Positions 40,336-52,500 of a DNA stretch of 64,000 nucleotides are shown in pieces. Position numbers and translations under genes: made by a program. A model generated the notes under the pieces. It was not told the origin of the DNA. It did not search any database and saw only the letters and a program-made list of their open reading frames with translations. Each line of letters begins with the position of its first letter. The stretch's first letter is position 1. The DNA is from Asterochloris sp. CNOR1. Its lineage: Eukaryota > Chlorophyta > Trebouxiophyceae > Trebouxiales > Trebouxiaceae. The stretch spans positions 1,550,001-1,614,000 of the forward strand of contig OZ017746.1 in the NCBI GenBank assembly GCA_963969365.1, read 5' to 3'.

Positions 40336-40741
40336 GAAGGCCCTTTCTCCAGTGAGATGTGCAGATGTAGAGAGAGCAGTGGTGCTGAGACCATTTGAAC
40401 AGTGTGTAAACCTGTGAACCAGGGTCCCCTCAGTGCAAGTGCATGGTGGATCCTCCCAGGAGCTTGCTGGGATGAGGCATTTGAGACAGGCATGTGACCT
40501 CGACCTGAGCAGACTGAGTGAGCTCTTGCAATGATGCAGTGGTTTGAATACTCCTGCAGAAGCCTCCAGGACCCTGGTCAGGGCGGACCAGCCTACTTTC
40601 AAGGCTAATGAGCCTCCTGCTCCACCCTCCTGCTCCTGCCTCGACCTGCCTTCATGGGTGCTCACAATTGACTAGTGGTCAAACCTCATAACTGCCGATC
40701 TGCTCTCTTATCTGCGCAGCCGAATGTCATGAAGTCTAGCA
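40336..40741. other. Intergenic region between ABCG and SMG8
   Basis: About 400 bp with no coding signal. It should hold the ABCG 3' UTR and the SMG8 promoter. No clear motif is seen. Confidence 0.5.
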
Positions 40742-43700
40742 ATGGATGCGAGAGTGCTGGTGCTCGGGATTGTGGGTAGGTTCACAGCCAAGAAAATGCT
40801 GACAGCAGCTGAGGTTCACATGTAGTGATAGTTGGACATCTCAGTCAGCAGGCCTCATCATGTAGGCACCTCTCTGGAGCAGGTTGGCTTGCTGACGAGC
40901 CACCTCTCAGGAACAGATGTGGTTGCGGGGCTGGCGCAGTGCCAGTCTTCCTTGCCACAGCCGACAGCAGCAGCATGGAAGGTGAGACCAAGCTGCAGAA
41001 GTCCTGTACACTAAAGATCCAAGCAGCTCAAACAAGTACTTCCCGTGTTTGCAGGCTGCTGGAACTGGTGTTCTGCAACACTTTGTTTGCCGTCAGGAGT
41101 CAAGCAGCAGGTGGCTTGAGCACATCAGCAAGTCTTACCTGGTGGTTGCTGCTGGCTTTACACCAAGCTGAAATGGCGCCGCTCCCTGCCATGCAGCACA
41201 CTGTATGTGCAGCTGGCACACGTTGTCACTGTGCGGGATGTGGTGGCAGCAGCAGCTTGTCAGGGCGATGCAGGTCAAGCGCCTCTGCAGCAGCAGCTGT
41301 GGCAGGCTCGCTGCGAGAAGCTGCACGCCCTGCTGCTGCTGTTTATGACGTGCCATGTGGTGGTGTGCCTTGAGCGAGGGCGGCAGGCGGACGTGGGATT
41401 ACTGCAGAAGCTCAGGAGTCTGCAGGTGAGGCTCACAGCATCAGCAAAGCAGTGTCCTGTCTCTTTGAGGCAGATGACAGCAACGCACTCCTGCTCTTGT
41501 CTTTGCATCGCTGTGCATCCCGGCCTGCAGCCATTGCAGATGAGCGCCCATGCACTGCAGGCCTGTCGACAGGCAGCTGCCGTGGCTGGGCATGGTGCAC
41601 TTGCCAGCAGCAGTGGCCTGAATTCCTCAGAGGGGAAGGTCGGCAGCTCGGCTGGGTGGGCCGGCAGTGGCACAGGGGCTAACACAGCCTGGCCTGCCAG
41701 CCTGCAGCCTGGGCAATGCGTGCCCGTGCTGCTGTTTGCCAGTCTGTGCGACATTGACCAGCTGGAGTTGGGGACTGCCTCGGCTAGCAGCACAGAGCCG
41801 GCCGAGCCTGCCAAGGCAGCAGAGGGGGCGCCCCTGGTGCCGAGGAAGCCTGCGGCGGGTGTAGTGCCTGGGGCCCATGCTGTGCAGACGATCAGCCGGG
41901 CTGTACGGGGGGACCCCTTGGGGCTTGGGAGGCTGGGGGCAGGTGCAGTGCCTGGGAGCCAGCTGGCAACAAGTGCAGGTAGGCCTGCTGGCTCGGAGGT
42001 GAAGAGGAAGGAGCTGGCGGCTGCTGAGGTGGCAACGGAGTTTGAGAGGCAGCTGGCGGCAGCCTGGCCCTTTCTTTCGCGGCAGGCTGCCCAGGCAGGG
42101 CCTGGCGATGCCCACCAGAATCAGCAGCAGCAGCCGGTGCTGTGCAGGCTGCTGGCCACAGGCCCTGTTGTGGTGCTGGATCAGAGGCTGTGCCGCCGGA
42201 GGCACGCTCTGCGGGCAGGACTCAGCCACCTGCTGGGCAGCAGGCAGGCTGCAGCGAGTGTGGACATGGCAGGTGCGACCGCTGAGCTCAGGCCTGCTCG
42301 AAGGGGCAAAGTCTCCAGATGCCACCAAGCTCTGTGAGCAAAGCTGTGGGTGGAGAGCTCATCAGAAGCACCACTTGCCAGGCTGCTGCTTTCAAGTGAT
42401 GAGACGTGAGCATGGAGTGGACTGCATTTCAATCTTGCCCCAGTGGACATGATGACGAGTGGACTGCAGCTGCTTCCTCGCTGGCTGTAAGGCAGTCCAT
42501 GCTGTCTTACACCTGCAGGTTTTGGGCTGGCGCAGCTGCGTGTGGCTCTGCAGGGCGCACGGCAGCAGGCCTTGGCAGCGGTGGCACCTTCAGTGCTGAC
42601 AGCCAGCGCGCCTGCCTTCACGCCCCGCCCCATCCTGCTGCGCAACCCAGCCTCCGCGGGGGGGCGGCCGCCGGTCCTGCTGGGGAGGCCGCCCATGGGC
42701 GCAGGGTCTGCCCCGCCCCCGCCTGTGGGCCCACCATCAGCCCTGGGCTCTGCCAGCCAGGGCTTACAGGGCAGCATGCAGCCGCCGCCCCCACCACCAC
42801 TTGCGGTCCCACTGCCAGGCATCCAGGGCAGCAACAGGGCGGCCCCTCCTACAAGCTCAGCCACAGCCCCAGGCTCAGCCGGCCAGGGCTTCCAGGATGA
42901 CATGGCAGCGCCGCATGGTGCACGGCCACCCCCACCAGGGAGGCCGGGCCCAGGCCCCTTGAGTCAGGGCTTCCAGGGCAGCGTGCCGCTGCCCTCTATT
43001 CGTTCCTCTCTGAGTGCAACGGCGGCCCTGCCGGCTGTGAACGTCTGGCTGGCGGCTTGCGAGACGCTGGCAAGTGTCATGGAGGCCGTGCTGCAGCCAG
43101 CACAGCAGCAGGTCAAGACAGTGCGCCTGGCATCGATGCCTGAGCCGCCCACGGTGAGTGCAGACCCCACAGGGTCCCTTCTGCTGCGTATCAGACATCT
43201 GCCACAGCCAGGCTGCTTTGTGCACCCCCACAGAGCAGTATTGCTTCATCTCTGTGCCCACAAGCTCAGGCTGCTGCTGCACGGCATGGAGCCTTGTTTC
43301 TTGCTGCATTTACAGGCTCCAGGTGGTGGCACATCAAGCACAGAGCCTGCGCGGGATGCTGGTAGTCGTGCAAGCTCCCCAGGGACTGGGCGGGGCAGCA
43401 TGCGTGGAGGCTTGTCGCGGAGTCTTGTTGGGCGGTCTCAGGTTGGGATGTCTGAGCATGTGCTGGCGATCTTGGCGCTGTGAGCATCCGTAACATAAAC
43501 ATTCACAAGCAGCAACTGCCAGTTCTGAGATGCAGCCATGTGCATGTCTGATGAGGCAGGTGCTGAGGCAGAGCATTGGCCTGCAGGGAGAGCAGGCTCC
43601 CCTGCAGAATCCGCTCCCCACAGCTGCAGTGAATGAGCTCTGGCTAAAGATCTCGCTGTGGCTGGTTGCCTGTGCGGATCCAGCCTACCTGCTCTCGCAC

Positions 43701-46700
43701 ACTAAAAGCAGCAGGTGAGCCCAGTTGAGATGAGAAGTAATTGTTGGGGCGGTTGTTGAAGTGCATCTTTGCCTGTTGCCGCTCTCAGGCCCACTGGCTG
43801 CAGGCCTGCAGTCAGTGAGCGAGCTGCAGGGCGATGCAGCAAGATTACAGAACTGCTGATGCTGCCAGTGCAGGGCAGTAGCCATGGCATATCTTTGCTG
43901 CTGCCCTCTTCGGCACCTTGTCCGTGAGGGTACCCAGCACCTCGAAGAGGCAAGGCAGCGGAATTTGACTGCTGCTCATGCTGGTGCAGGGCAGCTGGCA
44001 TAGCCAAGGACACATACCTTGAAAAGGTGCCAGATCTTTACCCTGCTGCTCCACACGAGGAGGCTCTAAGGATGGCTCTGCGCCAGCTGTGGGCCTCTGC
44101 ACGGGGCCCTGCTGCTGCAGAGGCAGCAGCATTGATTATCAAGGTGGGGCCACCCTTTGCAGAAAGTTGCTACACAGCTTGTACCCTGGCCCCTGGCTGG
44201 GAAGCGCCCACAGTGAAAGCTCTGTCAGAGCAGACAGCAGGGCACATCGCAGGTGCCTATATTGTGTGGCTGCGTCAGGAATGGGCAGGCTCTCTCATTG
44301 CAGCTGCTTCTGCTGTCTAGATTCATATGCAGCTTGCAACAGGCACAGCCTTGCAAGCTGCACCTTGTACACTCTGGGCCCAGCTGTGGACAGGGTGCAC
44401 AGCATGACACACTGAAAGCTGCACAGGGTGTTTCTGCAGCGACTGAGGGTCATCTGGTCGCGTTGTGCCATCAGGACATACCGCAGAGCAGCATCATTGC
44501 CGTCGAAGAGTCTGATCGCCCCTCTGTTTGCCGTTCAGGAGTGTGAGGAGCTGTGGCAGGCAGGCAGGCAACAGTGCGAGGCCGTGAGCCTGACCGGCAA
44601 GCCCTGCGTGCTGCCCCACCATGCAGCTGCACCAGCCGGCGCCCAGCCGTCAGGCGGGCAGCTCCAGCAGGAAGCCAGCAACCACACCAGCGGGCACCAG
44701 TGGCTGCTGGCCACTGTGGACGGGCAGGCCCAACTGCAGGTGCCAGATGCTTTCAGGGTCTCTGCAGCCAATGAGCTGCTCCGGCCAGGGGGCCGCCGCG
44801 TGCAGGAGGGCAGCCAGGCCCCGCAGCAGCAGCAGGGCAAGCGCAAGCAGCAGCAGATGCCCCCACGCCCCCTGGACATGAGGGTGTTGCTGACCCTGCC
44901 CGTCGAGTTGGCTGCACATTTGCTGCAGGGCCTCACCTTGGGGTCCACCAGCAGCCTGGAGGGCACAGCAGATGTGCTGCGCTGGAAGGGCGGCAGGTGG
45001 GCCGCTGCAAGGCCTTGCTCACGGCTCAACAGGGTTGCAGCCCAGCTGCTGCACAGCATGGGTGTGATGTTTTACATGAGGCAGGAACCTCTTGGCGCCC
45101 CTCGCGCTCTCTGCGTGCTGCTGTCACGTCTGCTATATACAGCATTGGAGCTCTCTGGCATCCTCTTTCAGCTGCACTGAGGCTTCTCATCCGGCACCAG
45201 CCATGTCGCACATGTGACATGCAGGGAGGTGGGCGCATGCGCCTGTTTGTCTGTTCTGGGGCCTGCTGCAAGCTTCAAGCCCGGCCAGGGGCTGCGCCAG
45301 CCAGGTCTCCTGCCAGGGCTTGATCAGCTGCTGCCCCTGACAGTCACGCTGGAGCATTCTCTGCCGCCGGGGACTGGGGCCCCAGGCAGGAGTGGGGCAC
45401 CTGCTGCACGCACAGAGGAAGCAAAGGCAGCACAGGATGCGAGCCGCGCTACTGCAGCCCCTGCTGCACCTGTATCAGACAGCATGCTGACTGAGGCTGA
45501 TTTCCCAGCTTTGGGCCCTGGTACGCAGCGGCAGAGAGGCTCTGCAGCCAAGCTTGGGGGCCAAAGGAAGGGGGCCGGGGGGGCTGGCAGCGCAGGGCAG
45601 GCAGCCGACCAGCAGGGGCCAGGCGGGGCCACGCCACAGCAACAAACCGGCCCGTCAGGGCAGCGAGGGGTGGGGCACTGGCCAGGCCTCAGCAGAGATG
45701 TACTAGGGTGGCAGGTCAGCTGCACCAAGCAGAGGAGAGGCTTCTGGCCTTCTCTATGGGTCCTGGCATTGGCATGGCCGCTGCAGGGTCGCAAGTGGAG
45801 GCCGTCCCATCGTGATGCACGTGAGGGTGGCATCCGGGCCCCATCATGCACTGAACTCAGAGAGACAGAGCTCTGCCATCATGTGCCAGACTGCCAGTAG
45901 CTACATGGAACGGTCTTGCTGCATGCTGGCCATGGCCTTGCAAGGTGAGGGGTCTGCCATGCCATGAGCGAGCCTCCCCCTGCCACATCTGCAGGAGCAG
46001 CAGCAGCGCGTCTCCCAGCGCCCTGTCACGCTGCACCTGGGAGCAGAGTATGAGACCCTCACTGGCAGGCGCTGGCTGGTGCCTGCCTCCTTCTTCACAG
46101 ACCAGCTGCTGGAGGACGCGGGGCCTCGCCTGCATGGGCGCCAGCACCTCAGGGCTCACAGGTGACTTGTGGCAGCTGGTGCCTGCCCTGTTATCTGTGA
46201 GGCTGCCAGGGGCACTGCTGCCAGGGACACCCTCCAGTCCAAAGCTGCATTATCTGGCATTCAGCTGCACGCATGCCCAGTCTCAACTTGAGGCAGGTGT
46301 GCAGCTGTGCCTGCTGGTGGCGCCTGACCTGCGTTTCTGGCTGATCTCAACGCCTTGTGCTGAGGGTGCGCTTGGCATCGCAGTGGGCCGCGCCATGAGG
46401 GCACGCTGCAGGGCAGAGAGGGGCGGCCTGGTCACCAATCGCAGCAGAAGCAGCTCCAGAGGCAGGCTCCTGCAGTGCTGACGGTGCCTCGACCCCAGCC
46501 CCAGCCCAAGCAGGAGGGGCCCTGGCAGCCAGACGATGCTGCGTCCCGTCAGCTGCTGCGAGGTGGCCTTCCCCTGCTCCTGCCAGCCCCACAACAGCAG
46601 CAGCCTGGCGGGTCTGATGCTGGTTCGCGGCCCAGCCCTGGGTTGCGCAGTGACGCTGCAGTCGGGGGTGGCGCATGTGGCAGCCTCAGCATGCAGAGGG

Positions 46701-47331
46701 CTTCGCAGCCCTCTGCTGAGCTGGGGCAGCTGAAGCGCATCCTGTTGGTCACGCCAGAGGCAGCCCTGCCCCTGGCTCTCGATCCTGTCTTGACCTTCAA
46801 AGTGAGCGCTGTACCTGCGCTGTTGCAATGTTGAAGCACGCTGTCGGATAGGTCTCACACTGTTCAGCAGCACAGGAATATTCAACACGAGCTGCCTTGG
46901 CCTGACAGGGCATTCACCGTCATGCAGCATGAGCCCGACAAGAGGGCAGCATGAGTTGCGTCCCAGTACTCCTCATCAACGCTTGCGTGGACTGACTTAC
47001 AGCATACTGCAGAGTCCATGGCAGTCCCTTTACTCACACTCGCCTTCTGCAGGCACCGTCCTCTGCAGATGCTGTGCTGGACTTCACAGACCTGTCTGCC
47101 AGCCAGATGAGTCTGGTCCTTTCAGATGGCCCCATTCCTCTCCCTCCTGCCTCTGTCGTGACGCTGCACCTGCCCCTCATCTATGCGGTGCCAGCAGATC
47201 TGAATCCTGCTCAGGCTTTGAGGGCAGATGCGCAGTCTAATGATGGCATGACGATCTTGAATCCTGCCTGCGGAGCTCTTGAGCCTGGCAGCTTGCTGCT
47301 TCCTGCCTTCAACATGAGGCAACCTTCCTGA
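40742..47331 (+). CDS. SMG8: SMG8, nonsense-mediated mRNA decay factor
   Basis: SMG8 binds SMG9 and restrains the SMG1 kinase, which phosphorylates UPF1 in nonsense-mediated decay. The first exon starts MDARVLVLGIVG (ATG at 40742), like the SMG8 N-terminal strand. Family blocks in order: HALLLLFMTCHVVVCLERG (about 41320-41400), PVLLFASLCDIDQLEL (about 41730), CEELWQAGRQQCEAVSLTG (44541), LHLGAEYETLTGRRWLVP (about 46030), LKRILLVTPEAALPLALDP (about 46730) and the end LPPASVVTLHLPLIYA (about 47140), before the stop at 47331. A Pro-rich insert with repeated GFQG/GLQG units lies at 42600-43010 and is not typical of the family. Several central exons (40800-41200, 43550-44330, 45180-45900) could not be joined with certainty. 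The 3' end faces mL46, 114 bp away. Confidence 0.85.
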
Positions 47332-47445
47332 TCACTTCATGAAGGACAGCAAGTTCATGTCTTCTCCGGTGGAAGCCTCTTTGCTAAGGGCTTCCTGTCT
47401 CACGAATGCTCATTGCAGCATGCATTCGAGAGGAGCAATAAATGC

Positions 47446-49478
47446 TCACTCTGCAAGCACCTGTCTCAGCAGCTCCTGTGTGTCTGGATGTGCAAAGTAC
47501 TGGGGCATCTCTTCTCGAAGCACCCAGGCATGCTCCTGCAGCCCCTTGTCCTTCTTCAGAGTGGCTTGTCCCTGGACAAGCTGCGCCTTAAGCAGGAAAA
47601 GGGGAGTGTTTGACTGTGGTTGCAAGACGTGCCCCATTGGGCAGTTCCCTACAAAGTACAGCTGAGGCCCCTCTTGTATGCCCTCTGCCATCGCACGCTC
47701 TGCTGTCTGCCGTATGGTTTCCCCCTGCTGGTGAGCTGTCTGTGGAAATTGCCACCCGCCTGCACGTCAGCAGGGGCGCCAGGTTCAGAGCCCTACTAGT
47801 GAGGTCAGGCTCCCTGTCCTGTCTTGGAGCTATACCTTAGCATGCAGTGGGCGTTACTACAGGAACAAGACATGCTGTAGTCAAGCTAAAACGCGCAATG
47901 GTGTCCCTTGCGGGAAGGACGGAGTTGCACAGTAAGAGTTGGAAGGCAACAGCACCTGCCAGCCAGGCTTATGATAGGCATCTTTGATTAGAACAGAGAA
48001 CTGCACATCACACCTTTCACCCTGGTGAATTCTTCAGCCATGTGTGATGCGGACAGAAAGGGGCCGCACCCATGGGGATCAAGCGGCTTCAAGCAGTGTG
48101 CACGCGATTGACAGGACTGCAGCACTGGGTGGGCGCCAGGCAGACAGACCTGAGCCCTTGACTACAAGGTAAAGGCGCCGGTCCAGCCTGCGCAACGGCG
48201 ACTGTCTGTCGTTGCGCCGGTCGGCCTCTGTCACTCGCGGCGCTGGCTCCCACGCAGCAGCTCCCTCCTCCTGCAGTGCCACACAGAAGCCAGAAAGGTG
48301 GACTTTGACACGTCTGGGCTTCAATCTGAAGGGTAGCCCCATCCTTCAGAGCTGCCTGGAGCCTGGCAAGCCAATGTATCAGCAGGCTGACGTGCAGTTT
48401 CGGTGCATTGATGTGTGGAAGATGACTTCCGAACGACAGACCCCAACTCCTGCATGAGGTCAGCCTTTGTGAACAGGACTCCCAAAGCTACTACACCGCA
48501 GCAGCCTTCTTCTGCAGCCATGTCCAGCTACAGGGCATGCAGCGCTGGTGCCTTTGCGTACAGGGCATTATCTAAGGCAGAGCAGTGAGGAGACAGCATC
48601 GAGGATGCCCAAGAGTACGAGCAATGGCAGCAGCAACCAAAATGTAATTGCCTGCAAGGAACCTGGGGTGCCGTGACGACGCAGCACAAACATGCTGACA
48701 GCTCACTAGGCACGCCCAGGTTGCTTCATCTCCATGTGCCGAGTGGTGCTGGCTACCAGGAACGTCTTCAGACTTGTAGGAGTGCAGCAGCAATACAGCA
48801 GCTCACCCGACCCTCAGGCGTGCTGATGCTGGATGTCAGGCACCTGCCTTGTTATGTGGCAGAACAACAACACTCTGCCAGCGCACCTGGGCACCTTCAT
48901 CTCTTTTTGTCCGCTTGTCGACGAACTGCTGCGGCAGTTCCTTCTCACGACCCTCATGCCACTCCTCCTGCCACATGCGGTACCCACTCTCCCACTCAGG
49001 GTCATATGGAGCGACAACCTGCAGTGCGGCAAGGCAGCTGCATGGGGTGCAGGGGAACACAGCGGCACAGCTGTGCTGCTGGACATAACCTGTTGCCCCA
49101 AAGGCTGTGCTCTTGCTGCTTGCAGATGGACATGCAGCAGCTAAATCATGCATCGCAGCCCTGGGCACCACATGGACATCCTGCCACCTCTCATACATCA
49201 CGCCTCAGCTACCAAGAGTGGACAGTCACCGGCAGCCGCTCCAGCACACAACCAGCTGCGATGTTCTGTTGGGCGATGTTGGGCAGGTCAGGGTCTTGAT
49301 CAGCTTGGTCTGGCTGAGCAAGAGATGTTGATGTCTGCATCAGTGCAACTTTGGTCAGAGCTGCTTGATGTATCCTCAAGCCCCGTGGTGCACTGACCGT
49401 AGAAACCGCTCTGCTGCATGCTGCAGCCAGCCTGGCTACACCCTCAGATCGCTGCCATGCAGCTTGCAGACTCTGCAT
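47446..49478 (-). CDS. MRPL46: Mitochondrial large ribosomal subunit protein mL46
   Basis: mL46 is a Nudix-fold protein of the mitoribosome large subunit. Four exons join in phase: 49230-49478, 48887-49018, 48150-48270 and 47446-47759, giving 271 residues. The N-terminus (MQSLQAAWQRSEGVARLAAA) is Arg/Ala-rich without acid at its start and fits a mitochondrial presequence. Then come the family blocks IAAGCVLERLP, VVAPYDPEWESGYRMWQEEW, APRVTEADRRNDRQSPLRRL, LYLVVKG, WQFPQ, TIRQTAERAM, LYFVGNCPMGHVLQ, and the end HAWVLREEMPQYFA. The donor at 48149 (G|GTCTGT) is weaker than the others; phase supports it. The start codon lies 66 bp from that of the divergent methyltransferase gene. Confidence 0.92.
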
Positions 49479-49544
49479 AGTTCGGTGATGTCAGCAGATG
49501 TGGCTCGGCCTCAGGCAAATGCGAGGCAAACGAGGTGTGACATC
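49479..49544. promoter_or_regulatory. Very short bidirectional intergenic region
   Basis: Only 66 bp separate the start codons of mL46 (minus) and the methyltransferase gene (plus). Unless starts lie further in, the two genes must share a compact promoter and overlap in 5' UTR or promoter DNA. No TATA box is visible. Confidence 0.5.
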
Positions 49545-52500
49545 ATGCAGAGCATGCGGTCAAACCCTAACACTGCTGAGGGGGGAGGGGACAGATGGGC
49601 CGGCAGAGGCCTCTATGGGCTCCCTCTGAACAGTGTCTGGGGCGGGAGGCGGCAGGTGTGTGTTATGGGTCCTACTTCTCATATGCACAATGATCCTGGC
49701 TCAACTGAAACTGTTGATGCAGAAGGATGCAGCGCTCACGCCAGCAGGCATTGGGAGAACTTTTATAAGCACAATGCAGACAAGTTCTTCAAAGACAGGC
49801 ACTACCTAGATCAGGAGTTTCCAGAGCTCGCATCCAACCCTTGCAATGTATTAGAGGTACGCTGTAGTCCCAGCCTATCTAGAAGGACTGCATGTGGGCG
49901 ATCCTGAATTTGCTGGGTGTTGAGCTCCAATCGACCTGGCTGCTGCATCATCTTCTGCAGAGGATGATGTGCATCAGGTGCGTACAGGTCGACTGCGGCA
50001 ACACTCAACCCCAGCTTCTCTCCTGCAGCTCAACCTAGGGCTCTATGTTGCCTGGACCCTGCTGATTGACACGCAGGCCCCTGTCCCGTACCTGCAGGTG
50101 GGCTAAGGATTGGGCCAGACTGCCACCCCTCTTCTGCAGCCCCGCCCACTCCTTCTGCTGGCAAAATGCGTGCTAGCCTCCAGCCTGTGTCAAAGCTCAT
50201 CCCATGCCTGCAGGTGGGCTGCGGAGTGGGCAACACTGCCTTTCCCCTCCTGGTGGCCAACCCTCAGCTGTGCGTCTATGCCTGTGATCTGTCTGCCACC
50301 GCCATCGGCATTGTGCGGGCGCACCCCCTGCACAGCACTGGCAGGGTGACTGCCTTTGTGGCAGACATCGCAGCGGCAGACCTCACGCTGCACGTGCCGG
50401 CCGCCAGCATTGATCTCTGCACCATGGTGTTCGTGCTGTCTGCGATCAGCCCAGATCAGATGGGACAGGTCAGCGCTGGGGAACTGTCTTGAGCAGCCCA
50501 TGGTGGCATGGACAGCCAGTGCTGAGCACCATGGGGTTGAGTCCCCACAGAAACCTGTACCTGCAACCTGGGAGGGCTCAGCTTTGTACTGTGCCTGACA
50601 GCATGTGTGCAGAGTCACTGCAGCCGTCTGCAGGCAGACCAGCGCAAAGCTGTTGCACAGATCCCCTTGCGTAGGTCACTGCCTGCATGGCAGCCGCCGC
50701 TGTCTGCTGGGGACGTCGTCAATGTGCAGGTGCAAGCCATTGCCCACATGGCAATGATCACTCTGAAGCGGTGCCAAACACAGTTGCAAAAAAAAGCACA
50801 GGCTCATGCCAAGCGCAGCACTCCACCTTGACGCGTGCAGGCTGTTGTCCCTGTTACAGCCACCCTGTTCTGCTTGAGTAACCCCTTCACGCCTGTTGCA
50901 GCCACCCTGTTGCTATGTGTGCAGGCCATCGCTTGTGTGGCAGCCACCCTGAAGCCTGGCACTGCCCGTGTGCTGGTGCGCGACTATGCAGAGGGGGACC
51001 TCGCACAGCAGCGCTTCCAGCGCAGCGGCCGCATGCAGCGTATCTCCCACAACTTCTACGCCCGCAGCGATGGCACCTGCGCCTATTTCTTCTCACAGGT
51101 GAGTTCTGGTGCTGTACCCTGGAGGTGTAGCACCTATGAGAGCCTTTGTGCTGTATGCCAGGAATGGGCTCTGCAACACATACTGGACACCACAAAATCA
51201 TGTGCATCTCAGCAACTGAGCTTCCCAGACACGACAGTCAAGGGTTGTGACCAGCCTTGGCCCTCTCAGCATTCTGAGGGCTCCACCTCAGTGCCCCAGC
51301 CGCGCTGGTGGCGGCAGCTGATCACAGGGATTTCTGTTTGTAGTGTCAAAGCACTCCTGACAGCTGGCCCCCCGCCGACCACTGGCTGCCTCCTGGGGTT
51401 GCTCACCCGTGCTCACCTGTCCCTTTGCCCCTTGTGCAGACCGACCTGCGGGGCCTGTTTGCCCGGCACGGCTTCACCTGCCAGCAGATGCACGTCCAGC
51501 AGCGCCAGATTGAGAACCGGCAGCAAGGCATCGTCATGCACCGCCGCTGGATCCAGGCAGTCTTCACATACCAAGGGCCTGCTCGCCCTGCCACACAGGA
51601 GGCCAGCCAGACCGAGCAGCAGGCAGGTTCTGCAGATCTGGCTGGCCCAGAACACCATAATTTGGCTGCCACAGTTCTCAGGCAGGCAGAGGTGCCCGCT
51701 GTGCAGGATGGTCTGCCCCCGCCTGGCCCAGCTGGGGCTGGCTGCATCCATCAGGAGGCGGCACGTGAAGCGTTCAGTCAGGCAGAGCGAGCCGGTCTGC
51801 AGGGCACCGTGCCTCTGCAGCAGCTCCAGCGCAACGGTGGTCGAGCAAGCAGCCAGGCGGATGATACCACTATGGATGATGCAGTGCCCCAGCTGGAGTG
51901 GGAGGAGCTATGTGCAGGGGAGGACGGGCTGGCTGCACTGCTGCAGCTAGAGGAGCCCGACCTGGTGGGTTTCGGATGCGATAGTTGCGCGAACTGATGG
52001 TGACGCTGGCCTGCCCGCTATGGAAGCCCATTCTAGTCAGTTTGGACTGCACTCGGGTGTCTAGACAACAGCTCCACACTGAGAGCGCACCCTGGCTGCA
52101 AGAAGGCGAGGTGCGAGCCAACAGTCCATGGTGGCCCCATCTCCGAAAGCGGCGCATGGGACTGCCCAGCTGGCTGCAGCCATCAGCGGTGTTGCCTGGC
52201 ATGAGGCTGCTCCCATGCTGCATGCTTGGCCAGGCACAGAAGTTGACGCCACCGCATCTGCAGCCTGTGCTGGCTGCTTCAGGCTCTCGCGGCAAGCACT
52301 GTCCGCTCATGCCGGAGCTGCATGTCTTGTGCTGTCTCTGGCCTGGGTGCTGTACCAGCTCTTCACCATCCAAGGCTGCTAGTGTCCAGCCGACTCCCCT
52401 GGCCATGGAGCGAGCTGCGCAGTGCATGCAGGTCGAGGAGACTGTGGCTTTCGGGGAGCAGCGCGTCCGCCTGCGCAGCGTGCCCCGGCACCATCGCAAC

